A stretch of 64,000 nt of DNA from Tamarix chinensis (GCA_030549775.1 CM060178.1:64408896-64472895), one strand, 5' to 3'. Shown: positions 24,029 to 35,869, counted from the first letter of the stretch. Made by a program: numbers and translations. Notes: generated by a model from the letters alone, not told the origin.

Positions 24029-24151
24029 TTGCATCACCACCCTTCTTGTAGTGGCATTGCTCCAATCACTACAATCTTCAAGACACAATATGATGAACTC
24101 TTTATGCTGCATTTTGGCTCGGACCAGTGACTCAACTACACGAGCTTGACC
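24029..24151 (-). pseudogene. DRP5B: DRP5B/ARC5 exon fragment B (dynamin GTPase domain)
   Basis: A 41-codon open exon on the minus strand, 24151 down to 24029, preceded by an acceptor (TTTGATGGCAG) and followed by a donor (GTAAGTTG). It encodes 'VESLVRAKMQHKEFIILCLE' followed by D-C-S-D-W-S-N-A-T-T-R-R-V-V-M-Q. This matches the GTPase domain of DRP5B (ARC5), the outer-envelope dynamin that constricts dividing chloroplasts, between the G3 and G4 motifs. It is in phase with exon A (24238-24402) across an 86-bp intron. The following exon with the G4 motif is not found in order, so this is a gene fragment, not a working gene. Confidence 0.85.
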
Positions 24152-24237
24152 CTGCCATCAAAGGGTCATGCATACAATCTCAGTGAAGATGCTATAAGCT
24201 TATCTGAAATTTAAATTGTACTCTTCAAAAATTGAAC

Positions 24238-24402
24238 CTGTAGTACTTGATTGTTCCGACCAGGTGCAGGTGCAATAAGTCCTGGAGTGTCAATGATGGT
24301 AAGGTTTGGATAATATTTATATTCTACTCTAATAATTATTTCCTTGGCCGAGAATTGGCAGGGCTTGCTTCCCAACCTCATGTTCTCTGCTTCAATATAT
24401 GC
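24238..24402 (-). pseudogene. DRP5B: DRP5B/ARC5 exon fragment A with G3 motif DTPG
   Basis: A 55-codon open exon on the minus strand (24402 to 24238), preceded by acceptor CTTGCTCAG and followed by GTTCAATTT. It begins 'AYIEAENMRL', continues 'FSAKEIIIRVEYKYYPNLT' and ends around 'IIDTPGLIAPAPGRNN', which carries the dynamin G3 (DxxG) motif. Compared with my recollection of DRP5B there is a short in-frame deletion after 'NMRL'. No stop interrupts either exon. The upstream exon with the P-loop (G1) is absent up to 25960. Retained introns argue against a processed retrocopy. Confidence 0.87.
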
Positions 24403-24651
24403 CTGAGCAAGGAGTCACCTTTTAGGCTTCAAATTCACCAAAAAGTTCAAAGTCACATGAAATTGCAATACAATGGAATTTTTTTCCCTACCCAAAACCA
24501 GACAATAGGTAGAAGACAAAATACAGATAAGAAATCACTCACAGACCTACCTAGATAATAAATAGTTTATATTGGAAGATACACCATACTCGAAAATATA
24601 TTGTTGCAGGGACAGAGTTCACATTATAAAGTTTATAGTAAAATTCAAGCT

Positions 24652-24708
<57 letters not shown>

Positions 24709-24731
24709 ATAATAATAATAATAATAATAAA
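24652..24731 (+). repeat. (CTA)n then (AAT)n microsatellite
   Basis: An uninterrupted run of CTA/ACT triplets passing into AAT triplets, about 80 bp in all, inside the DRP5B-bearing block. Confidence 0.95.
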
Positions 24732-24742
24732 ATTGACGAATT

Positions 24743-24762
24743 AGCTTAGCTCCCCTCTTCAC
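24743..24762 (+). repeat. 20-bp direct repeat, copy 2
   Basis: Second exact copy of AGCTTAGCTCCCCTCTTCAC, just right of the trinucleotide run at 24652-24731. Confidence 0.9.
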
Positions 24763-25159
24763 ATAGGCTTTGGCATCTTCACACACACTCTCACACACTT
24801 TGCTTCTAGCTCTACTGATACCTATCAAGATTATTAATTTCTTCTTTTCTTTTCTCCTAAAACTCTAGATATTGAGCAAGCAGCCATCATATACAAATAC
24901 ATAGAAAGAATAAATTAGGCATAAACATCACCAACAGATGAAGAGTTTAATCTTCAGATTTAGTTTCAGAATCTATCTATACACAGAATTATTCTAAGAT
25001 GATTATAAGCATTAACCAAAAAAAAGAGCATTATAAAACACCCCTGTCGTGACTATGTATGAGCCCTTACAATCAATTGTCTCTCAACGCCCTATTCCTG
25101 GTCCTTTCTAGCTGATTTTTGTGCTTGCAAGCGTGGGTTGATATCCAAATGATGAAAAT

Positions 25160-25760
25160 ACATTATGTATGTGAGTCGGGAAAAGAAACCAAGAAGAACA
25201 CACGCAGAAACACATAACAAGATCAATCAAACACAAATTTGGTTCCTTCATTACTGCCCAAAAAAGATTTCAAGCGGCACCCTCATCTTGGTACTCTTAC
25301 CCCTAACGATATTCTGCTTTTCAACATCCCTAATCCTCCATACAACCGGCGGCAAGGAACTGAAGTATGAAGAACTAAGCCTGCGACAAGGAATGCCAGT
25401 ATAAAATTCAACAGTGACAGATATATAGAAATTGAATGGGAAGAAACAATAAAAATTAACTTCAAAGATGTAGCTGCAGAGTTTGAGAGCTGAAGGACAC
25501 TCATCTGGTACACTACATACGTCTCCCACTTTCTCTCTCCATCAAAACATCAGGTAAGCAATTGATGACGGCGATGATTAACAGAGAAAAACCATTCTCT
25601 ATCTCTCTCCTTTCTCTGTTGCTGAGGAGAATGGGGATGAGGGAAGAAGTTGGGAATGAGGGAAATCGAATTACCTCGAGGATGCGCGACGTGGGAGGCG
25701 AGCAGACAAAATGGAGAACTACACGCGAGCTACAGTAAAGATGAAAACGGAAAGGGTAGG
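25160..25760 (-). other. Transcript-like GC-richer segment of unknown identity
   Basis: This part of the TIR-bounded block is richer in GC than its surroundings. On the minus strand it has overlapping open frames (25529-25251 and 25513-25283) with splice-like junctions, e.g. CTCGAG|GTAATTCG near 25670 and a TTGTCGCAG acceptor-like site near 25386. It may be the 5' part of a captured gene, possibly the same transcript as the DRP5B exons downstream on that strand. I recognise no domain and make no functional call. Confidence 0.35.
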
Positions 25761-25961
25761 TGCACGAGACAGAGAAAATGTTATGAAAAGTAAGTAAAAC
25801 TTACTTTTGATTTACTACTTATAAAAAGTAATTTTTATTAATTACTTTTTGATAATTATTTTTTAAAAGTAAAATCAAACAAAGATTTTAATCTATAATT
25901 ACTTTTTATAATTACTTTTATAAAAAACTACTTTTTAAAAGCTAAACCAAACAAGCTCTAA

Positions 25962-26283
25962 GTTATTCAATTAAATTTTAGTTAAAAAGATATCTGGTTT
26001 TCAATTAGATAATCTAATTTGAAAAAAAAAAATTAATATTTTATTAATTATTTTAAAAATAAATAATAATATTAAATTTTTTTTAGTTTTATGTTTGTAG
26101 AATTTATATTTTTTAATATTTTAAACTTTTAAAATAGTATTTAAATAAAATAAGTTATATAAATATAAATATGAAACGCTCCCCTATGCCCTTTTCGTGT
26201 CATCATCACTTTGGCTACTACCGCCTACACGATGAGCTAATGAAGGGATGCTTTTCCCGCGTCCAATGCTTACGATGATAAAG
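25962..26283. other. AT-rich spacer
   Basis: Highly AT-rich DNA between the TIR-like element and a small foldback element upstream of the PPR pseudogene. A short GC-richer patch (26170-26275) has no recognisable content. Confidence 0.4.
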
Positions 26284-26396
26284 CATTTGTTTAGAATTAT
26301 TTATTGAAAATAATTATTTATTTTTAAAAAAAATTAATTTATATAAATAAATAATTATCTTAAATAATTATTTTTAATAATTAACTTCAAACAAAT
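26284..26396. mobile_element. Small AT-rich foldback MITE
   Basis: About 113 bp, almost entirely two inverted arms. The left begins ATTTGTTTAGAATTATT, and the right read inward begins ATTTGTTTGAAGTTAATT; both continue into the shared AAAATAATTATTTA. It has no ORF and no clear TSD. It lies about 370 bp upstream of the PPR pseudogene. Confidence 0.55.
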
Positions 26397-26768
26397 AAAA
26401 AAAATCAATCGTTGTTTTTTCATTGTGTGAGTCCATCATTAATCTATTAAACTCATTTTCTAATAATATATTTGGTTTGAGGGGAAGAAAGTTAATGAAA
26501 ATGATTCAATTGATATCCTGAAAATAAATTTTATTAACTTTAATCAGTTGAACAAAAGTTAAAATTTTATTTTTATTTATTTTGATTAATTATTGATTTG
26601 AGAATAATAAAAATAAATAAATAAATTTTATATATTTATCTTAATTCAAGTAAAAATTTTAAAATATTTATTTTTATTTATTATTATTAGAATAATATTA
26701 TCCAATAATATTTAAAATATTTTCTCTAATTTACTTTTATTTGTTTAACCAAAGTTAACTTTTAATAT

Positions 26769-28860
26769 TTGCTAATCCCGATTTACTTCTGCCACTTGGC
26801 GTCCGGCGGCCTTTCTTTTTGCTTCCCAACAGCCGATCCTGAACCTCCTGATATTTCTTCGCAGCTTCGCTCGATCCACTCGTCTCCCGACTGGCAGAAT
26901 CACCCATCTCTCAGAAGATTGATTCCTCCTATATCTGCCTCTCATGTCGCTTCTTTATTTAGCTCATACAATTTGCAGTCGCAGACTGCGTTGAACTTTT
27001 TCTATTATTTGGTTCAGCGACCGAAATTCAAGCACGACGTGCACTCTCATTCTTCCCTGCTGACTTTTCTTATTCGGGCTAAGTATTTTGGGAATGCTGA
27101 GAAGATTAGGATTTCCATAATTAAATGCGTCAGTAACGTTGATGAGGCCAGGTATGTCTGGGATACGTTGACGACATTGAATCCTGATGACGGATACCTG
27201 AAGTTTAAATTGAAACTTAGGTGTTTTAATTTGTTACGGATGGCATTGTGTAGGCTTCTTTTGATCCACGAAATGAATTGTGTATGTAACTCGATGCTAG
27301 ACTATAAAATTTCGCCAATATATATACTTTCAATACGTTGATTAATGGTTACTGTAAATTGGAGGATGTGGTTGAGGCTGAACTATATATGAGTAAGATA
27401 TTACAGTCTGGGTTGATTACTGATACCTTTACCTACTCATCTTTAATTATATGGAACTGTCGGAAGAAAGATATTGACGGTGCGTAATGAGTGTTTATCA
27501 CAGTGCCAAAAAAGGGTTGCCAGAGAAACGACGTGTGCTATAATTATATTATTCAGGGTTCTGTGAGGATGGCAGGGTTGATGAGGGACTGGAACTGTTT
27601 CTCAAAATGGAAGAAGACAATTGCCAGCCCAATGTACGAACCGTGCTTATCTCAGCATCGTGTCGTGTGGGTAGAAGGCTTGAGGCCATGAATTTATTTA
27701 ACGAGATGATTCAGAAAGGCTGTGAACTGAATGTTTATACTTAACACTGCTAATCAATAGCACGTGTGAAGAGAGCAAGCTTGATGAAGCAAGAAAGTTG
27801 TTTGATTAAATGTCAGAGAAAAGTTTGGTACCAAATATAGTCACCTATAATGCATTAATCAATGACTACTGCGAGGAGGGAAACATTGATACGGCGTTAC
27901 AAATATTGAACATGACGGACGTGAATAATTGTGATCCTGATGTTTGAACCTTTGAAGAATTGATATGTGGGTTTTGTAGAATTAAGAAAGTGCCCGTTGC
28001 TATGGTCCTACTTGATAAGATGAGAGAGCGTAAACTGACCCCTACTCTGGTTACATATAATTCGTTAATCCATGGACAGTGTACGGATGATCATTTAGAT
28101 AGTGCACTTAGGTTACTTCATTTAATGAAAGAAACCGACTTTGAACCTGATAAATGGACCTACAACATCTTTAAGGATTCTCTTTGCAAAAATGGAAGGC
28201 CGGAGTAGGCCCGTGTTCTATTTGTTTCTCTGGAGGAGAAAAGGATGACTACAAATTGTGATATATTATGTTATGATAGACACCGTAAAGCTGGGAGAAA
28301 TGATTGTGCCCGTGCATTACTTGATCAGAAGTTCATCGAGGGCTACATGCCTAATTCACGTGTGTATAATGTATTGATTGATGGTTTTGTAATGAGAGGA
28401 ACATGCAGGATGCTTCATTACTTCTGTTGAAGGTGAGTGATGCACATGTTATGCCTACGGTTGTGACCTATACTACTATCATTAAAGGTTTTCTCAAAGA
28501 TGGTTCTTTTGAGCATGCTTACTGAGTTTTTAAGAAAATGGTTTCCACGTAATGTTTTCTGATGTGTGTACTAACACAACATTTATTCATTCTCATTATA
28601 GTTAGGGGAACTTAGAAGAAGAAGAAAAGTTGATGAATGAAATGAAGATAGCAGGTGTTCTTCTAGATGTGGTGACCTTCATTGTATTAATTGATGGATA
28701 TGTACATATAGGCTCACTTAGTCAAGCCTTAGGTGCTTTGGAAAGCATGGAGGAAATAATCGCAAGTAGGAATTAAAAAGGAGTACTTATTGTCCTTTCT
28801 CAAACTCTATTTTCGCAATTATTTGATCATGCTTCCTCTTTATGTGTTCCTTATAGATTC
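26769..28860 (+). pseudogene. P-class PPR gene, resembles Arabidopsis At5g65560; pseudogene
   Basis: The conceptual product is a P-class pentatricopeptide protein, a type that usually binds organelle RNA. The first 190 codons (26769-27341) are open and match the N-terminus of the At5g65560-like group as I recall it ('ISASHVASLFSSYNLQSQTA', 'FKLKLRCFNLLRMAL'). The run has no ATG; it opens with TTG after a stop. Later PPR units are recognisable in three frames: 'GYCKLEDVVEAELYMSKI' near 27350, 'KSLVPNIVTYNALINDYCEE' near 27820, 'RKLTPTLVTYNSLIHGQCTD' near 28030, 'PNSRVYNVLIDGFV' near 28350, 'PTVVTYTTIIKGFLKDGS' near 28450, 'DVVTFIVLIDGYVHIGS' near 28670. At least six stops or frameshifts intervene. 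The 3' end abuts a gypsy element. Confidence 0.85.
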
Positions 28861-28919
28861 GAACATTTTTATGTGCACCTAATCAAAATTCATCAATATT
28901 GTTTAATTATAGGAGCCTC

Positions 28920-30559
28920 CTTTCACCTGCAATCCGCATATCCGTGTTAAGCAAATGAGTGACCCAAAAAGCTTTATGCTCAATTTCTATAAGAAGGTGG
29001 TAATATTTTCTAAAAACAAGTTTATATGGAGATATTCTTATAGGAAATTTAAAAGCAGTCCTATATGGCCAAATTGCATCATCTAACTTTAAGGAGCAAT
29101 ATTTCCTAGAAGTATTAAATGTTTTTTTTTCTAATATCCTTTTAATTTTAAAATTGGAAACTTCTACTTATCCGCTAGTTTGAGGATGATACAGAGTTGC
29201 AACCTTATGTGTGACCCCGTACTTACTTAAGAGAGTGTCAAATACTCTATTAGAGAAATGAGAACCATTGTCACTTAAAATAGTACTTAGCATTCCAAAT
29301 CTCGTAAAGATATTATTTTCTATACTTTGGTGACAATTTTTGCATCATTAGTGGGAGTTGCAATAATCTCCACCTACTTTGACACATAATTGACTACAAC
29401 AAGTATATATTCACTATGTATAGATTTAGGGACTGGTTCCATAAAGTTAATACCCCTCACATCAAATGATTCAACAACTACAATATGTGTAAAGGGCATT
29501 TATTGTTTTCAAGAAACATTGCCGACTCTTCGTCATCTTTCACAAGCGTTAGAAAAAGAATAAGCATCATTAAATAATGTAGGTTAACAAAAACCACTTT
29601 GTAAAACTTTAGGTGTAGTTTTGGTGGTTCCAAAACAACCATCACATTCTTTACTATGACAATGAGATAAAACATAATGAAAATCATATTTAGGAATGCA
29701 TCTCCTTATAAATTAATTAGATCATATTTATAAAGATAAGGATCACCCCAAAAACAATATCTCAAGTCATGCATGAATTTCTTCATTTGATGATATGACA
29801 ATTCATTAGGCACAATTCCACTTTTAAGGTAATTTACAATATTAGCATGCCAGGGATGATTTGTAACTACATAAAATATATCATCAGGAAACAAGTCACA
29901 AATAGGCTCGCCCTCCTTACTTACCTTACATGATAATGGTAAACAGGAGAGATGATCCACTACATTATTTTTGCTTCATTTATTATCACTGATCTCCAAG
30001 TAAAACTCTTATAGTAGCAGGAGGATCCATCGAAAAATGATGTACTTAGCATCTTGATAAATAAAAAGATATCTCAATCAGTATGATAATTATACATAAT
30101 GAATTTATTAAACAACAAATAAGGGAAAAACTTATTAAAAGCAAATGCCACAGCTAATAATTCTTTTTCAATAGTAGCATAATTCTATTGTGCATAATTC
30201 AAAGTTTTCTAATATAATAAATAGTATGTAAAATTTTATCTATATGCTAACCCAAAACTGCTCCTAAAGCCACATCACTAGCATCACATATGATATCAAA
30301 AGAAAGATTCCAATCTGAAACATCAATAATAGAAGCATCCACGAGTTTTTATTTAAGAGCGAAAAATTCAAAGGTCTAATATTTAGCTAATAGATCACAT
30401 AGAGGTTTTAATTTTTTTAAAAAAAAATCCTTAATAAACATTTTATGGAAACCAACATGATCAAAAAAATTACGAATTTCTTTAACAAATTTCATTTTAG
30501 GGGAGATAGTTTTTCAATAGTTTCTATTTTTGCTTTATCTACCTCTATCTCTTATATGA
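28920..30559 (-). pseudogene. Athila-type Ty3/gypsy RNase H and integrase, broken
   Basis: On the minus strand, high to low coordinates: an RT/RNase H junction 'IEVDKAKIETIEKLSP' (about 30540), 'NYATIEKELLAVAFAFNKF' (about 30150), then 'MDHLSCLPLS' (29960). The integrase zinc-binding region starts 'PWHANIVNYLKSGIVPNE'; further on come 'EIIATPTNDAKIVTKV' (about 29350) and '[19 protein letters not shown]' (about 29080). These are characteristic of the Athila/Tat branch. Many stops and frameshifts are present; no functional protein is possible. The sequence fades near 28920, next to the PPR pseudogene. Confidence 0.82.
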
Positions 30560-30564
30560 GATCT

Positions 30565-31372
30565 TAATGTAGGAGCATCTCAAAATCAATTTCAATCTTA
30601 TTCTTCAAGGGATGAAAAACAAGAATTAGCAAATTTAAAGATGGAACCAATTGTGCTTGAAAATTCTTATGCTTCTAATTATTTGTTAACTAAATCTATC
30701 AAGTATTGTATATGGTTCCAAGAGGTTCAATCTATTGAAGATATTTCATGTAATAGAAAATGGCATTACAAGAATAACAAAGTTACATGGAAGATAAGGC
30801 TACAAGACACAAAATTGGATTACATATGTTTAATCTATTTATTATGTATTTTAAGTTTATTTAGCTTTGTTAGGTTGTTGTATACTTTATAATGCTTGTA
30901 AAATGTCATTGTAATTAATATGTATATGATTGTGCCGTGCAAATCGATTATTTTTGTTAATAAGGCTGAGATCTATGGGCATATTAATGAAAGGCCTGCA
31001 TGTGTACATGTGTGTGTATGTATATACATATATACACCGCTTGTACACTTGATTGACATAATATGAATGAGAAGTAATGAAGCATATTCCAATAGAGAGT
31101 TAGCACCAAAGAGAGTGTGTTGTTATTCTTTTTCTTTTCTTCGTTAAGTGAGGGTCTTGGAGAGTTGTAGAGAGAGTTCTATAGAGAAATATAAGAATTT
31201 TCTTTAGAAGGTTAGTGATCTTAGAGTATATCATTGCCACGATCCCACTAAAACATCAAGTTCATCAACAATTTCAAATTCCAAGAAAAATTGTGAAGAC
31301 TATCAATACTTGAGGACCAACAGAAAGTTACTGGAATGTTAAAAGATCATTTATTGATGATCTTCCACATCA
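30565..31372 (-). mobile_element. Solo LTR of a copia-like element in gypsy RT
   Basis: An 808-bp insertion flanked by the 5-bp duplication GATCT (30560-30564 and 31373-31377). On the minus strand it starts TGATGTGGAAGATC and ends CTCCTACATTA, the final CA having decayed to TA. The flanking RT reading frame joins across it (G-Y before, I-S-Y after). It is AT-rich, contains TATATACATATATA near 31020, and has no coding capacity. With no partner LTR or interior it is best read as a solo LTR. Confidence 0.78.
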
Positions 31373-31377
31373 GATCT

Positions 31378-32690
31378 AATATCCTAACACAATTAGATGA
31401 CATTTTCCCCAATTTAAAACAAGATTGGTATATTCACAACATCTTAGCACAAGCTCAAGGTTATTGAAGCATGCATCAAAATATGATCCAAACACTAAAA
31501 AAATCAGCCATAAAATTTCCATAAATTTCTTAACTATGCCCTGAAATACGCTCATCATGCATCTTTAAAAAGTAGAAAGAGCATTATAAAGGCCAAGATG
31601 CATCCACCTATTTCCAAAAGTTCCATAAGGACAAATAAAAGTGGTATTTTCTTAGTCCTTGGGAGAAATAGGGATTTTAAAATAATTACAATAGCAATCT
31701 AGAAAGCAATAAAATTCATATCCTACTAAATGCTCAAATATTTGGTTAATGAAGGGAAGGGAAAAATGATATTTTATTGTGGCATCATTTAATTTTTTTT
31801 AAATTAATACAAACACGTAATCACATAATAGTTCTACCAGGTATCAACTCATTCTTATCGTTCTTAACCATGGTAATTCTATCTTTATTAAGAACTACTT
31901 ATACAGGACTAACTCAAGAGCTATCAAAGATAGGATAGATCATACCTACATTGAATAACTTAATTACCCTTTTCTTCATGACTTATTGAATTTTTAGGTT
32001 TAAAAGATTTGAGGTTGTATCACCTTCTTTTAGTTATATTCCATGAGGATTTTGCACATGCATGTGGGGTTAATCCCCTTGATATTGGTGATAGCCCATA
32101 TAAAGGTCTTCTTTCGCTCCCTATGAACTCTCATCAACTTTTGTTCCTGCAGCTCAGTCAATGATGAATAAATAATAACAAGGAGAGTATCATTGTGACT
32201 AATAAAAACATACTTTAAGTGTTAAGGAACTGGCTTAAGTTTCAAAGTTAGTGGCTCATCAACATATGGTTTTAACTTCGGGACTTGATCTCACTCTAGT
32301 ATTCGTCAAAGGACTACTTATCTCATAAGGTGGATGAACACTTAGGTATTTAACAACCTCTTCAACTCCTTATCCAGCTGTATTCCCTTAGGATTGTACC
32401 AAGTGCCTCTCTAAATGATGTGTATGACACTTGAAAAAAATTATCAATTATTTCGTCTAATATATCAATGCTATAGTAATTTTCATCCTTAGAAAGGTAT
32501 TTCATGCTTCAAATACATTGTATGTCCTCACCTTAAAATCAAAGAATCAACTTACCCTCATAGACATCAATTAGAGTATTTTATGTAGCTAGAAATGGTC
32601 TCCAAATAATGATCGGAATCCTTTGATTGTTTTCCATATCAAACATAACAAAATCAATAAGATATATGATGCGAGAGAATTCATCATCAT
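31378..32690 (-). pseudogene. Athila-type gypsy protease end and reverse transcriptase, broken
   Basis: From high to low coordinates: a protease tail 'RIPIIIWRPFLAT' near 32620 (family I-P-I-I-L-G-R-P-F-L); 'LKLKPVP', then 'HLKYVF' near 32230; 'KLMRVHRERKKTFIWAITNI' near 32110; 'KKRVIKLFNVGMIYPIFDS' near 31960; 'NKDRITMVKNDKNELIPGRT' near 31860; 'CINLKKI' near 31800; and 'LVLNWGKCHLIVLG' near 31400. The active-site block expected as M-D-D-F-S-V-F-G reads 'LWLIFLVFG' near 31510: both catalytic Asp are gone. Confidence 0.82.
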
Positions 32691-33227
32691 TTTTAGTTTT
32701 TGTTATAAAATTTAAAATGATTTGGGTGCCTTCTTAAGCACATAGAGAGGATCCTTCTTCAAGATCAAACTCATTTGAAGGGGACCCTGTCATGAAGAGC
32801 ATGTTAAATTTGCTTTAAGAAAGCCCCTTTAACATTTAATATAACTCGAAGACAAGCAACAACAATACCTGCTCTTATTTAATTTCATGGAAATCATTTT
32901 CATGCAACTCATATTAAGGCATGAGGAAATAAATAAAAAGTCTTTTGAGACTTCAATTTTGAAGCATCTCAATTGAAGACACAAGCCTAATTGTTGCAAA
33001 AAAATCATCCCAAGCATTTTTGCCACTAAATTCTTCTAGTTTTAAGTTGTATTGAAAACACTAAATAACCAACTACCTTTTAACAACTTAAGTAGCTCAT
33101 TTTATGGCTCAAAAATTTCTTACAATTAGCCAAAAAGGTTCAAAAGGTATGTCCCATGAGACACAATCACCACAACCATTTTGGACAACCTCATGGGCAT
33201 GTTTGGGGTATGTTAAATCAAATGTAG
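32691..33227. other. Unidentified DNA interrupting the Athila protease (left part)
   Basis: The Athila protease reading is continuous from about 49880 to about 32690 only if the DNA between is removed. After subtracting the CACTA element, roughly 0.5 kb here and 1 kb at 48871-49879 remain. This leftover has no recognised motif and may be a further insertion into which the CACTA jumped, or a highly diverged part of Athila. Confidence 0.4.
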
Positions 33228-33244
33228 TAGCACTATAGGAATAT

Positions 33245-33720
33245 GGGTCAATACCGATGATTTATATCGTCGGTATTAAGAACATGTTCATCGGTAATAA
33301 ATATTTCCAATGATCATTCGTTGGTATTAAATCATCAATATAAGTGGGTTAGTAATAAATTTATTACTGACAATAATTTTATCATCAGTATTAAGGCATA
33401 ATATCAACGATTTGATCGTCGAAGTTAGACATAATACAGAAGAATAAGAATAATTGGTAATAAATTATCAACTTTAATACTGGAAATATGAAGTTTAAAT
33501 TTGAAAAAAAAAATGACTTTCAAAGACCTTATTACTAATGATTTTATCTTTTTACTGATGATGTTTCTTCCTTAATACCGATAATTAATCATCTGTATTA
33601 AGCCTTAATATCAACAACAATAAATGATGTTTCTTCCTTATTAATGGCAATTTATCATCGATATTAAGGCTTTATATTAATGATAATAAATGATGTATGC
33701 TAGCTTTATTACTATTAAAA
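33245..33720. repeat. CACTA subterminal repeats, left
   Basis: Many variants of ATACCGATGAT and its inverse ATCATCGGTATTAAG occur in both orientations (e.g. 'aataccgatgatttatatcg', 'ttcatcggtaataa', 'atcatcagtattaaggc'). In En/Spm-type elements such motifs bind the TNPA-type protein. Confidence 0.8.
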
Positions 33721-33949
33721 TACTCATTACTAACAATTTTTCATTAATATTTTCCTTTTGAAAATATGAAAGAAAATATAAAAAAAAACTAGAAATATTT
33801 AACTTGTCAATAATACTTACTAAATAGTTTATTTTAAACAGAAATATTGTTATATAAACATAATGTATAAAGCAAACATATTGTTATTATATTTGACTTG
33901 TCAATAGTAATATAAAACCTAAAAATCATCTTCATCTTCATCTTCATCT

Positions 33950-35300
33950 TAATTTTGATATGATGGTGGATGTGGATCACCTTGAGACCATGTAGCTATA
34001 AAAGCCCTCATTTGTCTTACTTATTCTTCTTGAAGCTGAAATATTGCTTGTTGGCGGGCTATAATCTTACTTTTTTTTTATTTTGTTCTATTTGAGATTT
34101 CTATTGTTGTTCTTGAACAAAATTAGCATGTATCCAACTCATGAGAGAAGCAGTACGACTTGATCCCTACAATACGAGCCTTCATCCTACACCTTTTCTA
34201 TGCCCTAGACAACTGCCTCATATGTCCTATAGTATCGGTTATTCATCAATTTCAAGAGGTATAGAATCATCAGAGCTACAAGAAGCCATATGGGACAAGG
34301 TCTCCTCTTGTCACCATATCATCTAATTCTGCACATATAAATAAAAGTTAGATATATTATAAGAAATTTTATTAATATATATTATAATTAATTACATATA
34401 AGGAACTTATAAAATTCTCTTTAGTTTGGAGAGTGACCCATTTATTATTATTGAAATGCATTTCTCTATATGTTTCCACGACAGGAAATAATTTTTTTGT
34501 ATTTAGATTAACTTATACATAAGAGAAAAGTCAATACATTACATAATATTACATGATAAAAAAATAAAGAATGAAAAACCCAAAAATACTTTCTTATAGT
34601 GATATTGTGTAAACAAAAGTGAATCATGACAATAAATGCTTATTTTTCCCTATTAGTAGCAATTTTTTTTATCAAAGCCTTCACGAAAAAAAAAATAATT
34701 TTTTTCATGTTTTTTATATGTCATTTTATTGAATTTGTATACCAAAATTTAATATTACCTTTGCATATTCCAAATTCCAAAGATTTATATACCTTTGCCA
34801 TACATTTAGTTTGAAAAAAGAAGGTATGTAACTGTTGTCTCCCTATTAATCCTTATTATGATTGAATTTTCTATATTTGTATCAATCAACAATCATTTGA
34901 TCAACACCTAATTCAATTCTAGGCCATGAAGGATTTTCTCTCCATGGAGATAAATCAAAACAATTCTACATATATACACAACCATAAGTTAGAAATTATA
35001 TAATTTTTATTTATAATAAAAATAAAAAGATAAAAAATAAACTTTACCTCAACTTCTAGGAGGATCTTCGCCTTATCCTCTAGAGGGACATGTGACCACC
35101 TCTTATAATATGGTGGTATCTTGGTCCCAATGTTATTCTTAACCCATCCAATAAATCATTTACTATGTGGATCTATCACATTTAGCGCGTTTGCTTAAAA
35201 ATCAAAGTTTTCCTCAAACCTTTTTTAACCTCTTCTCTCAAACTCCTCTAACATCATCTTGTCCCCATTTCTTTCTCTAGCACTCTTTCGAGGACCTAAA
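33950..35300 (-). pseudogene. CACTA accessory (TNPA-like / transposase-24) remnant
   Basis: Minus-strand broken frames include 'WVKNNIGTKIPPYYKRWSHV' near 35120, then 'PLEDKAKILLEV' near 35070, and near the end 'VRQMRAFIATWSQGDPHPP', which finishes in an acidic D-E-repeat tail near 33940. This resembles the second plant CACTA protein (plant transposase 24-type), which lies downstream of TNP2 in this order. Stops are frequent. Spacer with no motif lies between the recognisable blocks. Confidence 0.55.
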
Positions 35301-35869
35301 ACATGCATATACAATTTTATCATTGAAATAATAAAATTCTTAAGACAATAGTGATGAAATCAAACATAATGGACCAAAATTTACACCCTCTGAGTTCTGA
35401 CACCCAGAGCATAATCTATGATGACCCAATAGATCACGTCTATCGCCACCATGACTTCATATCACGTCCATCACCACCACGACTTCGGGCGACAATATCA
35501 ATCATATAGAACTATAGAAACTATAAAATATTTTGATATATAGAAGATATATATTATGATGATATACATAAATAAATAAAGTGCATAACATTGAACATAA
35601 TCATAAATGTTAGTACGAAAACTCAACTTAATAAACAATTACTAATCAGAATAGTAAATGTTATCACTATCATTCACTATCTCCACCCAAAAATTCTTTT
35701 TCCATACTGTCATATTCAACAATAAAGTCTCTCATATCATCTTATCACCACTATCAACTACAACACTATTAGCACCAGCACATACAATATTTAAGTTATC
35801 AAGGTCTCTGATATCAACATTGAAGTGAACACCACTCAATTGAACATCATCTACCACATATATGTTGCC

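Larger units (their letters stand above)
23333..25961. mobile_element. Non-autonomous TIR-like element carrying a host gene fragment
   Basis: The two ends form imperfect inverted repeats. The left reads GGTATCGTTTGGTATAACTT, the right read inward GAGCTTGTTTGGTTTAGCTT, each followed by long AAGTA/TACTTTT-rich subterminal sequence (23340-23480 and 25790-25950) that is mutually inverted. The 'GTTTGGT' end is common in plant hAT- or PIF-type non-autonomous elements. TTA occurs at both edges but the exact ends are uncertain, so the superfamily is open. Between them lie two DRP5B exons on the minus strand, a (CTA)n(AAT)n run, and a GC-richer transcript-like segment near 25160-25760. Capture by a transposon is inference. 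Confidence 0.5.
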
